In this document: piece by piece, positions 1 to 7,928 of the stretch
Layout of the letters: every line of letters starts with the position of its first letter
How positions within the stretch are numbered: position 1 is the first letter of the stretch
From: CAADGY01 sp035714225
GTDB taxonomy: Bacteria; Acidobacteriota; Terriglobia; Bryobacterales; Bryobacteraceae
NCBI GenBank assembly: GCA_035714225.1
Contig: DASTMK010000218.1
Location: forward strand, 1 to 15,812
Direction: 5' to 3'
Length of the DNA: 15,812 nt
Position numbers and translations under genes: made by a program
Notes under the pieces: generated by a model
What the model was told of the DNA's origin: nothing
The model's input: the letters and a program-made list of their open reading frames with translations, nothing else
The model's database searches: none

Positions 1-3000
1 GACAGTATCGCGGAAGTTCACGTCGAGATGAACTCCTCTTCCGCGAAATTCACGCGGCAGACGAGCATTATCATGACGACGAAGAGCGGCACAAACGATA
101 TTCACGGATCGCTCTTTGTCACCAACCGGAACAGCGGCTACGGAGTGGCGCGGAACCGGGACAACTTCACCAACACCGCGGCGAAGCTCAACCGCAACGA
201 GTATGGCGGCACGGTAGGCGGCCCGGTGTGGATTCCGAACGTCTATAACGGCAAGAACCGGACCTTCTGGTTCTTCTCCTACGAAGGCTACAAGTACCGC
301 AGCGGCGCTTTCGGGAACTACCGGGTTCCCACGGAGGCGATGCGCAACGGAGATTTTTCCGGCTTGCGCGACTCTTCCGGGACGCTCCAGACCATCTACG
401 ATCCGCTTACGACGAATGCAGAATTCCAGCGGCAGCCGTTCAATTATGGCGGCAGGCTGAACAATATCGACCCGTCGCGGATCAGCCCGATGATGAGCTA
501 TATCTATAGCGTTCTGCCGTTGCCTACCCTCCCCAATGTGAATCCGCTGGTGGGCGACAACTATTCAGCCCCGAACCCGAACATTCAGGACCAGTACACC
601 TGGTCGGCGCGTTTCGATCATCGTTTCTCGGATAACGACCTGGTGTACGGCCGCATCACCAACAGCATGGCCACCACGCTGCGTCCTGCCGCCAACGGTG
701 TTCCAACGCTCGATGGATTCGGCAACTCGCGCACGAACACGTATCCGAACAAGAGTCTGTCGGTGGACTGGACGAGAACGTTTTCGCCGACCTTCTTCAA
801 TGAGGTGATGTTCAGCGCCAGCAGAACGGTGTCCACCAACTTCTCCGGCGATCCCAGCCGCCGCTACTCGACAGAGTTGGGCCTGCCCAACCCGAACGGA
901 CAACCGGGTTACCCGGTGATCAATAACATCGGGGTGGGCACCGGCCGCAGCAACTACTTCCAGCCGGTGAATTGGAACATGCAGTACTTCAATTACTTCA
1001 TCCTGGACAACAATTCGACCAAGATCCACGGCCGGCATGAGTTTCAGTTCGGGGTGCACCTGCGGCACGACCAGTTGAACTATATGCCGCAGCAGCAGCG
1101 CACCGCCGGTTCGGTCACCTTCCAGGCGAATACGACCGCGCTTTACGATCCCGCCGCCAGCAGCGCCACGAACCGCCGGGCAGTTCTGAATACCGGGCAC
1201 GTGGCGGCCGCCGCGTATCTCGGATACGCCAATTATGAAGTTCGAGCTGCCAAGGGCATGTACTACATGCGGCAAAACGAAGATGCCCTATACTTCCAGG
1301 ACAACTTCCGCGCCACCAACCGGTTGACGTTGAACCTCGGCCTGAGGTGGCAATTCAGTCCCTATCCGAAGGATAAATACAACATCTTCTCGAGCTTCGA
1401 TCCCAAGACGATGTCCATCGTGCTCGGCCAGGATCTGGAGACGCTATACCGCGTGGGCGCGACCACGCCGGCGCTGGTTAGGGCTCTGGAAGGCTACGGA
1501 GCAAAGTTCATCACCGCGAAAGAAGCGGGCCTGCCGACGAACCTGGTAAAGAATAACTGGTTCGATATCGGCCCTCACGTCGGCTTTGCATACCGCGCGT
1601 TTGACGGCCCCAAGAGCTTCGTGATTCGAGGCGGATTTAGCACCAGCTACTTCCCGGTTCCCATCTACGGCTGGAACGACCGCATGCGGCTGAATGCTCC
1701 GTTCGCCGGGTTCTATCAGAACTACGCGCTCTCGCAGGCTGCCCAGTCGCCAGATGGCCTGTCGAACTGGGGACTCGTGGGAACTCCCACGATCGTCGCC
1801 GGCAGGAACAGTTCCAACGTTGTGACCTTCGATAATCCGCGTGGCATCACGGTCGGCGAGGATTCCTTCCAGGCAGCCTACTTCAACCCGAAGCAGTCCA
1901 GTTCCCGCGTACATGACTGGAGTCTCACGGTAGAAAAAGAGATCATGGCGGACACCGTTCTGCGGCTTGCTTATCTCGGCAACCGCGCCTCGTACCAGGA
2001 CAGCTACGACGACTGGAATGCGCAGATGCCAGAATATGTCTGGCTGAGCACAAAGGGGATCTCTCCCCCCAGCGATTCCTGGGCCAGCGCCACCACGCGC
2101 CCGAATCCAACGCTGCCCTACGGCAACCTTCAGGAATACCGCAGAGACGGATGGGGCAACTCGAATGGTATGACGGTCGAGTTGCAGCGCCGCTATTCGA
2201 AGGGCCTCGGCTTCCAGGTGTTCTATCAGCTCGTGAACGCCGTCAAAGCGGCGGGCCATGGCTGGTACAGCGACTCTTCCGTGGCGCCGGTCAGTTCATT
2301 CCTTCCGGGCACGGTGCCGACGGACCACCACGAGCGCATGAAACTGCTTCTCTACACCCGCGATACCACGGTGCCGAAGCACGAGATCCGCTTCAACTGG
2401 ATTGCCGACCTGCCGTTCGGCAAGGGCAAACCGGTTGCCGGTAACGCCGGCTCCATCCTGAACGGCTTCATTGGCGGCTGGCAGGTGAGCGGTATGGGCC
2501 GCTGGAGAAGTACCTACTTCAATCTGCCCACCGACATCTGGCCTACTGGCGACAAAGTCGAGTACTACGGGCATAAGTATCCGATCGAAGACTGCCGCAG
2601 CGGCACCTGCCGTCCCGGCTACCTGCTGTGGAACGGCTACATTCCGGCGCACCAGATCAACAGCGTGGATGCAAATGGAAAACCGAATGGAGTGATGGGT
2701 GTCCCCAGCAACTACAAGCCGGCGGGTCAACCCTTGTTCCCCTATCCCGCCGACTACAACAGCCGGAGCGCGGCGAACGACCCAAACTTCCCCTACTACG
2801 GATCCAATTACATCTGGTTCAATCTATCCGATACCAGCACACCGTACCGGTTTGATTTGACCGGGAATGATACCGGAAGTCCGCTGCATCCCTGGAGAAA
2901 CCAGTTCATTCGCAGCACAAACCTTTGGAACGCCGATGCAGCCATCTTTAAGGCGTTTCCGATTAAAGAAAGGGTACAATTCCGTATTCAGTTCGACTTC

Positions 3001-3120
3001 TTCAACGTGTTCAACACGCCCGGCAACGACTATCTTGCTGGAAACGACGGCCTGGTCGGCACCTGGACGAATCAGAACACGGCACGCACCATGCAAGCGT
3101 CTGCACGCTTGACCTTCTAA
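1..3120 (+). CDS. Oar-like TonB-dependent outer-membrane receptor (5' partial)
   Basis: The reading frame is open from base 1, so this is the C-terminal ~1039 residues of a longer protein. The signal peptide, the usual carboxypeptidase-regulatory-like domain and the start of the plug are missing. The visible part begins in the plug: IAEVHVEM, then TTKSGTNDIHGSLF, the standard end of the plug in this family. GGTVGGPVWIP and TFWFFSYEGYKYR follow, then a long barrel rich in aromatic, Asn and Ser residues. The last residues, ASARLTF, end in Phe, as expected for a barrel inserted by the Bam machinery. Family knowledge: such receptors import large substrates (glycans, peptides, siderophores) using TonB energy, and Acidobacteriota carry many paralogues. 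The substrate cannot be told from sequence. One close cysteine pair (residues ~865 and ~870, CRSGTC) lies in a barrel loop. The gene is followed 11 nt later by a strong terminator. Identity is firm; specificity is unknown. Confidence 0.93.
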   Translation, partial: DSIAEVHVEMNSSSAKFTRQTSIIMTTKSGTNDIHGSLFVTNRNSGYGVARNRDNFTNTAAKLNRNEYGGTVGGPVWIPNVYNGKNRTFWFFSYEGYKYRSGAFGNYRVPTEAMRNGDFSGLRDSSGTLQTIYDPLTTNAEFQRQPFNYGGRLNNIDPSRISPMMSYIYSVLPLPTLPNVNPLVGDNYSAPNPNIQDQYTWSARFDHRFSDNDLVYGRITNSMATTLRPAANGVPTLDGFGNSRTNTYPNKSLSVDWTRTFSPTFFNEVMFSASRTVSTNFSGDPSRRYSTELGLPNPNGQPGYPVINNIGVGTGRSNYFQPVNWNMQYFNYFILDNNSTKIHGRHEFQFGVHLRHDQLNYMPQQQRTAGSVTFQANTTALYDPAASSATNRRAVLNTGHVAAAAYLGYANYEVRAAKGMYYMRQNEDALYFQDNFRATNRLTLNLGLRWQFSPYPKDKYNIFSSFDPKTMSIVLGQDLETLYRVGATTPALVRALEGYGAKFITAKEAGLPTNLVKNNWFDIGPHVGFAYRAFDGPKSFVIRGGFSTSYFPVPIYGWNDRMRLNAPFAGFYQNYALSQAAQSPDGLSNWGLVGTPTIVAGRNSSNVVTFDNPRGITVGEDSFQAAYFNPKQSSSRVHDWSLTVEKEIMADTVLRLAYLGNRASYQDSYDDWNAQMPEYVWLSTKGISPPSDSWASATTRPNPTLPYGNLQEYRRDGWGNSNGMTVELQRRYSKGLGFQVFYQLVNAVKAAGHGWYSDSSVAPVSSFLPGTVPTDHHERMKLLLYTRDTTVPKHEIRFNWIADLPFGKGKPVAGNAGSILNGFIGGWQVSGMGRWRSTYFNLPTDIWPTGDKVEYYGHKYPIEDCRSGTCRPGYLLWNGYIPAHQINSVDANGKPNGVMGVPSNYKPAGQPLFPYPADYNSRSAANDPNFPYYGSNYIWFNLSDTSTPYRFDLTGNDTGSPLHPWRNQFIRSTNLWNADAAIFKAFPIKERVQFRIQFDFFNVFNTPGNDYLAGNDGLVGTWTNQNTARTMQASARLTF

Positions 3121-3130
3121 TTACGGTTCA

Positions 3131-3163
3131 CGGCGGCAGGGCGCAAGCTCTGCCGCCGCTTTT
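3131..3163 (+). terminator. Strong intrinsic terminator after the TonB receptor
   Basis: A 12-bp stem (3131-3142 with 3147-3158, one G-U pair) is closed by a GCAA tetraloop (3143-3146) of the stable GNRA class and followed by CTTTT. It begins 11 nt after the receptor stop. The T-run touches the stop codon of the convergent glycosyltransferase gene. The stem could also slow leftward transcripts, but on that strand it is not followed by a T-run. Confidence 0.85.
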
Positions 3164-4329
3164 CACTTCCCCTCGATCACTTCTTTATACGTTGCCAGAA
3201 CTTCCCGTGCCGTGTGATCCCAACTGAAGCGGCCTACCTGCTCATAGCCTTTCGCGATGAGCCTTTCCCGCAAATTCATATCGAGCAGGACCTCTTTGAT
3301 GCCGCGCGCGATGTCAAAGACGTTCTCCGGGTTGACGATCATCGCGGCGTCCCCCACCACCTCGGGCAGTGAACTGACGCTGGAGGCGACCACCGGGGTT
3401 CCCGATGCCATCGCTTCGAGCGGCGGAAGTCCAAACCCCTCGTAAAGCGACGGAAAAACAAACGCCGCGGCCGATTCATAAAAAATCCGCAGCGTGTCGA
3501 TAGGGACGAACCCGAGGAACCGGACCCGCTGCTCCACACGCGTTTGGATCACGGCGTGGCGCACGGAGGGGTATTGCGCAATCTCGTCCCCGATAATGAT
3601 GAGGCGAAGATCCTTGTAGTCCGGATGATCCTCCAGTTCGCCCTTCACCACCGCGAACGCCTCCACCAGCCTGGCGATATTCTTCTGCGGCCGGATGGTC
3701 CCGGCATACAGCAGAAACGGGTAGTCGATCTGATAGCGTCCCAGAATCCGTATGCGTTCGCGGTCGTGCATCTCGGCCTCGGACGGGCTCGGGTGGCCGG
3801 ACCTGGCCTTCGCCAAAAACCTCGGGTCGGGGGCGTTGTAGATCTGGCGTATGCGTTCAGGCGGTATGGAGAACAGCTTTTCGACATCTCTCCGCGTGGC
3901 GCCTGAAACGGTAATGACGCGCGCGGCGCGCTGCAGCCCCCTGCGAAACCGGAAGAGCGAAAACTTGCTCGCCCGGGCTTTTCGCGTCGGATACATCAGG
4001 CTGCCCATATCGTGAATGGTGACGACGTATGGCTTGGGCATCAGAATCGAAACGGCATTCAGCGGGATGTGATACAAGTCCGGCGCGAGCTTTCGAAGGA
4101 ACACCGGTAACCGGACCTGCTCGAACCAGTGCGCGTCTCCGTGTTCGTAACGAATGCGCTCGAAGTTCGGGGGCAGCGATGAGACATAATGGAAATCCGG
4201 CTCCCGGCCAACCAGGATGTAACGGTTCTCACGATCGATTTTGCCGATCGACTCAAGCAGGTTCCGGATGTACGTGCCGATTCCGAAATCTTTGATGTGC
4301 CGGATGTCGATGACAATTCGAGCGGACAT
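3163..4329 (-). CDS. GT4-family glycosyltransferase (group 1)
   Basis: The 388-residue product has the GT-B fold signatures of retaining GT4 enzymes, which move a sugar from a nucleotide-sugar to a glycan or lipid acceptor. The N-terminal Rossmann half contains FGIGTYIRNLL and VVTIHDMGSLMYP. The C-terminal donor half starts near LLYAGTIRPQKN and carries EGFGLPPLE, the E-x7-E motif (Glu297 and Glu305), then MASGTPVVASSVSSLPEV. I chose ATG 4329 (MSARIVIDIRHI) because family homology begins there; a GTG at 4362 would add 11 residues (MAVPGRPFCYI) that do not look conserved. There are no membrane segments, so it is probably cytoplasmic or membrane-associated. It lies 55 nt after glyA on the same strand and may be co-transcribed, with a weak hairpin between. 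Nothing nearby suggests a polysaccharide cluster, so donor and acceptor are unknown. Confidence 0.9.
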   Translation of the reverse strand: MSARIVIDIRHIKDFGIGTYIRNLLESIGKIDRENRYILVGREPDFHYVSSLPPNFERIRYEHGDAHWFEQVRLPVFLRKLAPDLYHIPLNAVSILMPKPYVVTIHDMGSLMYPTRKARASKFSLFRFRRGLQRAARVITVSGATRRDVEKLFSIPPERIRQIYNAPDPRFLAKARSGHPSPSEAEMHDRERIRILGRYQIDYPFLLYAGTIRPQKNIARLVEAFAVVKGELEDHPDYKDLRLIIIGDEIAQYPSVRHAVIQTRVEQRVRFLGFVPIDTLRIFYESAAAFVFPSLYEGFGLPPLEAMASGTPVVASSVSSLPEVVGDAAMIVNPENVFDIARGIKEVLLDMNLRERLIAKGYEQVGRFSWDHTAREVLATYKEVIEGK

Positions 4330-4337
4330 GATATAGC

Positions 4338-4360
4338 AAAAGGGCCGACCGGGGACGGCC
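4338..4360 (-). terminator. Weak hairpin plus T-run between glyA and the glycosyltransferase
   Basis: Read leftward, GGCCG (4360-4356) pairs with CGGCC (4347-4343) around an 8-nt loop, followed by C and TTTT ending 9 nt before the glycosyltransferase ATG. A second small inverted repeat (CCGGA/TCCGG, 4366-4378) lies just upstream. The stem is only 5 bp, so at most I infer partial termination that lowers downstream expression. It may be chance in GC-rich DNA. Confidence 0.25.
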
Positions 4361-4384
4361 ACACTCCGGATTTTCCGGCGCGGG

Positions 4385-5668
4385 TTACCGCGCGGCGGCG
4401 GGGCTCAGTTTCCAGCTATACAGCGGGAAGCGTTCCGCCAGCATGGCGACTTTTCGCCGCACCGAGGCCAGAACCTCTTCGGAATCGAGATTCGCCAAGG
4501 TTTCGGCGATGAGCCGGGCCACCTGTTCCATCTCCTGTTCCCCGAATCCGCGCGTGGTCACCGCCGGGCTGCCCAGCCGGATCCCACTCGGATTCAGCGG
4601 AGGATTCGTATCGAACGGGATCGCGTTCTTATTGGCTGTGATGTGCGCCTTATCCAGACCGGTCTCCGCATCTCTGCCGCGGATGCCCTTGGCGAACACG
4701 TCCACCAGCAGCAGGTGGGTATCGGTGCCGCCGGATACCACGCGGTAGCCTTCCGCCGCCAGCCCGCGCGCCAGCGCCCGCGCATTCGTGACGGCACGCG
4801 CGGCGTACGAGCGGAATTCGGGTGTATCCGCCTCACGGAAACAAACCGCTTTTGCCGCGATGATGTGCACCAGCGGTCCTCCCTGTATGCCGGGAAAGAC
4901 ACTCTTGTCGATCGCGGGACCATATTGCGCGCTGGCAAGGATCAGTCCGGCACGCGGGCCGCGCAGGGTCTTATGCGTCGTAGACGTCACGATATCGGCG
5001 TATTCGCAGGGGTTGGGATGCACCCCCGCGGCCACCAGGCCGGAGAAATGGGCCATGTCTACCAGCAGCAGGGCGTTCACCGAATCGGCGATTTCACGAA
5101 AACGCTTAAAGTCGATAATTCTCGGGTACGCGCTGCCACCCGCAATGATCATCTTTGGACGGTGCTCATCTGCAAGCCGCGCGAGTTCGTCATAATCGAT
5201 GATCTCATCCTCTTTTCGCACGCCGTACGGCACCACCTTGTACCGCTTACCGGAAAAATTCAGATGGTGGCCGTGCGTCAGATGGCCGCCGTGTGCCAGG
5301 TTCATCCCGAGGATGGTGTCGCCTGGTTCCAGCACGGCGCCGTAGGCGGCTTCATTGGCGGTTGAACCGGAATGCGGCTGAACGTTGGCGTACTCCGCTT
5401 TGAAAAGGGCTTTGGCCCTTTCACGGGCGAGATTCTCCACGACATCGACGTGCTCGCAGCCGCCGTAATAGCGCTTTCCGGGATAGCCCTCCGCGTACTT
5501 GTTCGTGAAAACGCTGCCCGCGGCTTCGAGAATCGCTTCCGAAGTAAAGTTCTCGCTGGCAATCAGTTCCAGCCGCGAATGCTGCCGCTCCGTTTCATGG
5601 CGAATCGCCTCGTACACTTCCGGGTCCACGTCCGCCAGGGGCCGTGACATTCGTTCCTGTTCAGTCAT
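4385..5668 (-). CDS. glyA: Serine hydroxymethyltransferase
   Basis: The 427-residue product is a full-length cytosolic PLP enzyme. It interconverts serine plus tetrahydrofolate with glycine plus 5,10-methylene-tetrahydrofolate, the main source of one-carbon units for purines, thymidylate and methionine. Diagnostic blocks are LELIASENFTS near the N-terminus, NKYAEGYPGKRYYGGCEHVD, the PLP-phosphate region QPHSGSTAN, VDMAHFSGLVAAG, and TSTTHKTLRGPRAG. In the last of these, Lys233 forms the internal aldimine. NPSGIRLGSPAVTTRG near the C-terminus is also typical. The ATG at 5668 overlaps the rpiB stop in an ATGA arrangement, so translation is probably coupled to rpiB. The pairing of rpiB with glyA is common in bacteria. 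Nothing is missing or odd. Confidence 0.97.
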   Translation of the reverse strand: MTEQERMSRPLADVDPEVYEAIRHETERQHSRLELIASENFTSEAILEAAGSVFTNKYAEGYPGKRYYGGCEHVDVVENLARERAKALFKAEYANVQPHSGSTANEAAYGAVLEPGDTILGMNLAHGGHLTHGHHLNFSGKRYKVVPYGVRKEDEIIDYDELARLADEHRPKMIIAGGSAYPRIIDFKRFREIADSVNALLLVDMAHFSGLVAAGVHPNPCEYADIVTSTTHKTLRGPRAGLILASAQYGPAIDKSVFPGIQGGPLVHIIAAKAVCFREADTPEFRSYAARAVTNARALARGLAAEGYRVVSGGTDTHLLLVDVFAKGIRGRDAETGLDKAHITANKNAIPFDTNPPLNPSGIRLGSPAVTTRGFGEQEMEQVARLIAETLANLDSEEVLASVRRKVAMLAERFPLYSWKLSPAAAR

Positions 5669-6111
5669 TTCGATACGTGCTCCAACTCCGAGATCTTCTT
5701 GAGACGGCGTGCGTGGCGGCCTGCTTCAAACTCAGTCGCCAGGAAGGTATCCACCATCCGTTCCGCTTCGCTGTCCGGTGTAAATTTCGCGCCAATGGTG
5801 AGCACATTCGCATCGTTATGAGCCCGGGTCAGGCGTACTTCCTCGGGATTTACCGCAAGCGCCGCACGGATACCAGGCACTTTATTGGCTGCGATGGACA
5901 TGCCCACGCCAGTACTGCAAATCAGAATTCCACGATCCACCGCGCCTTCAGCGACCTTGACCGCAACGGCGCGAGCGTAATCCGGATAGTCGACGGATTC
6001 TTCGGAATCGGTGCCCAGATCCACGATTTCATGACCTTTCCGCCGGAGTACTTCCCGCAGCCGCCGCTTCAGGGACACCCCGGCGTGATCCGCGGCAATG
6101 GCGATCTTCAT
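5665..6111 (-). CDS. rpiB: Ribose 5-phosphate isomerase B
   Basis: The 148-residue product, of normal length for RpiB/LacAB enzymes, interconverts ribose 5-phosphate and ribulose 5-phosphate in the non-oxidative pentose phosphate pathway. It starts MKIAIAADHAG, with the conserved Asp8-His9 pair. The VDYPDYA block follows, then ILICSTGVGMSIAANKVPGI with the catalytic Cys65, and HNDANVL (His98-Asn99). The common CGTG is CSTG here, a substitution also found elsewhere in the family. The ATG at 6111 is preferred because homology begins at that residue. No Shine-Dalgarno is visible, and a TAGAAT box lies only 16 nt upstream, so the leader is short. It is the first gene of the leftward unit and its stop overlaps the glyA start. 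An allose-phosphate isomerase role cannot be excluded, but the context favours RpiB. Confidence 0.95.
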   Translation of the reverse strand: MKIAIAADHAGVSLKRRLREVLRRKGHEIVDLGTDSEESVDYPDYARAVAVKVAEGAVDRGILICSTGVGMSIAANKVPGIRAALAVNPEEVRLTRAHNDANVLTIGAKFTPDSEAERMVDTFLATEFEAGRHARRLKKISELEHVSK

Positions 6112-6125
6112 TGGGGTTAATGGAT

Positions 6126-6147
6126 CAATTCTAACATGCTAGAATTG
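6126..6147. promoter_or_regulatory. Perfect inverted repeat in the divergent rpiB/proS region
   Basis: CAATTCTA (6126-6133) and its exact complement TAGAATTG (6140-6147) flank a 6-nt spacer, ACATGC. Because of the symmetry, each strand carries a TAGAAT hexamer, one mismatch from the TATAAT consensus -10. The region could therefore be a pair of divergent promoters, a repressor operator, or both. I see no good -35 at 16-18 nt on either strand. It is the only AT-rich stretch between the two genes, which supports a promoter role. Confidence 0.5.
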
Positions 6148-6221
6148 AAATCTCGTTCCGCCGGGGAATCGCAGTGCCGCTACATTGCGGCGCGTCTTCC
6201 TTTCACAAACGAGCAACATCC

Positions 6222-7928
6222 ATGCAGTGGAGCAAACTGTTTATTCCTACTCTGCGGGAAAATCCCGCGGAAGCCGAAGTTGTAAGCCATCAATTACTGC
6301 TGCGCGCCGGATACATTCGCCAGCTTGCCGCCGGACTCTACAGCTATCTGTTTCTCGCACAACGATCGATTCTTAAAATCACGAACATCGTTCGCGAAGA
6401 GATGGACGCCATTGGAGCGCAGGAGATGCTTTTACCCGCGCTAAACCCGGCGGAAATCTGGCAGGAATCCGGGCGCTGGGACATCATGGGCGCGAACATG
6501 TTCCGGCTGAAAGACCGCTGGCAGCGGGATCTCTGTCTGGGCATGACACACGAAGAGATCATGACCTCCATCGCGCGCGGAGAGCTCCGGAGTTACAAGC
6601 ACCTTCCGCAGATCTGGTATCAGATCCAGACGAAATTTCGCGACGAACCCAGGCCTAAATCGGGGCTGCTGCGGGTGCGGCAATTTCTCATGAAGGATTC
6701 CTACAGCTTCGATATGGATGCCGCCGGTCTCGACGCGGCCTATCAGAAGCACTATGCCGCCTATCACCGCATCTTTGACCGGTGCGGATTGAAATACACA
6801 GTCGTGGAAGCGCACTCCGGGGCAATGGGGGGCAGCCAATCCCACGAATTCATGGTGTCTTCAGACGCCGGCGAGGATTTCGTTGTGCTGTGCCGGGAAA
6901 CCGGTTATGCGGCTAACCTGGAAAAAGCCGTATCGCGCCCGGTTCCACCCGCCGCGGCGGACCCAGAAGGCGATCTCGCTCCCGAGGAGTTCCATACTCC
7001 CGGCAGAAAAACGATTGCCGAAGTCGCCGAGTTCACGAACCTGCCCGAGACATCGCAAATGAAGAGCCTGGTGATGGTGGGCGATGGCAAGCCCGTTCTG
7101 GCGCTGCTGCGCGGCGATCATACACTCAGCGAAACCAAGTTCGCCAGTGTCACCGGCGCTGCCGATATTCGTCCCGCTCATCCGGAAGAGATCCGCGAGT
7201 GGTTCGGCGCCGATGCGGGTTCTCTCGGACCCGTCGGCGTCCGCAATCTACGTATCCTCGCGGATTCCGCGCTCGAAGGGAGGCGCAACATGATCGCGGG
7301 AGCCAATCGCGACGATTACCATTTGCGCCACGTCACACCGGGTGAGGATTTCACGCCCGAGTATTGCGATCTGCGCCAGGTCACGGCCGGCGATACCGAG
7401 ATCACTACAGGCGCACCGCTCGAAATCGCAAAGAGCGTCGAGATCGGCCACATCTTCAAGCTCGGTTACAAATATTCGGAATCGATGGGACTGCGTGTGC
7501 TCAACGAAGCCGGTCAGGAAGTAACGCCCATCATGGGTTCCTATGGGATCGGCATGGAACGAATTCTCTGTGCGGCCATCGAGCTCTACCACGACAAAGA
7601 CGGCATGTCGCTGCCGTCTTCCATCGCACCATTCACCGTGGTGATCACGCCGGTAAACTGGGCCGATGAGAAGCAGCGTGCCGCCGCCGGCGATCTCTAT
7701 CGCAAAGCAAAGTTGCTGGGACTGGACGCCCTCCTGGACGACCGGGACGAGCGCCCCGGTGTCAAGTTCAAGGACGCGGATCTGATCGGCGTTCCCTATC
7801 GCATCACGCTTGGCAAGAAGCTGGCGCAAGGCATCGCGGAAGTGGTGGAACGGCGTACCAAAACAAGTTACGACGTACCGTTGGAAGGCGCGGCTCAGTT
7901 CGTCGCGGATAAAGTCCATGCCGGTTGA
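6222..7928 (+). CDS. proS: Prolyl-tRNA synthetase, bacterial type with editing domain
   Basis: The 568-residue class II aminoacyl-tRNA synthetase charges tRNA-Pro. Motif 1 lies around QLAAGLYSYL to GAQEMLLPAL. Motif 2 is TKFRDEPRPKSGLLRVRQFLMKDSYSF. An inserted YbaK-like editing domain, which clears mis-charged Ala-tRNA-Pro, follows (about residues 240-380, with MKSLVMV and LRGDHTLSETK). Motif 3 is GSYGIGMERIL, then the anticodon-binding domain with LDDRDERPGVKFKDADLIG. I chose ATG 6222 (MQWSKLFIPTL) because known ProS proteins begin there. A GTG at 6174 has a better Shine-Dalgarno (GGGGA, 6 nt away) and would add 16 residues, so the start is not fully settled. The stop lies inside the next gene, implying coupling to the aminotransferase. 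Confidence 0.96.
   Translation: MQWSKLFIPTLRENPAEAEVVSHQLLLRAGYIRQLAAGLYSYLFLAQRSILKITNIVREEMDAIGAQEMLLPALNPAEIWQESGRWDIMGANMFRLKDRWQRDLCLGMTHEEIMTSIARGELRSYKHLPQIWYQIQTKFRDEPRPKSGLLRVRQFLMKDSYSFDMDAAGLDAAYQKHYAAYHRIFDRCGLKYTVVEAHSGAMGGSQSHEFMVSSDAGEDFVVLCRETGYAANLEKAVSRPVPPAAADPEGDLAPEEFHTPGRKTIAEVAEFTNLPETSQMKSLVMVGDGKPVLALLRGDHTLSETKFASVTGAADIRPAHPEEIREWFGADAGSLGPVGVRNLRILADSALEGRRNMIAGANRDDYHLRHVTPGEDFTPEYCDLRQVTAGDTEITTGAPLEIAKSVEIGHIFKLGYKYSESMGLRVLNEAGQEVTPIMGSYGIGMERILCAAIELYHDKDGMSLPSSIAPFTVVITPVNWADEKQRAAAGDLYRKAKLLGLDALLDDRDERPGVKFKDADLIGVPYRITLGKKLAQGIAEVVERRTKTSYDVPLEGAAQFVADKVHAG

Noticed and set aside
1444..2259. 271-codon minus-strand open frame inside the TonB receptor
   Set aside because: Shadow frame; no motif, no ribosome site, and the receptor frame is clearly coding through the region.
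4643..5365. 240-codon plus-strand open frame antisense to glyA
   Set aside because: Shadow frame over a full-length, highly conserved enzyme gene.
6174..6221. GTG start adding 16 residues to ProS
   Set aside because: Its Shine-Dalgarno is better, but the added residues match nothing in ProS N-termini; kept as an alternative only.
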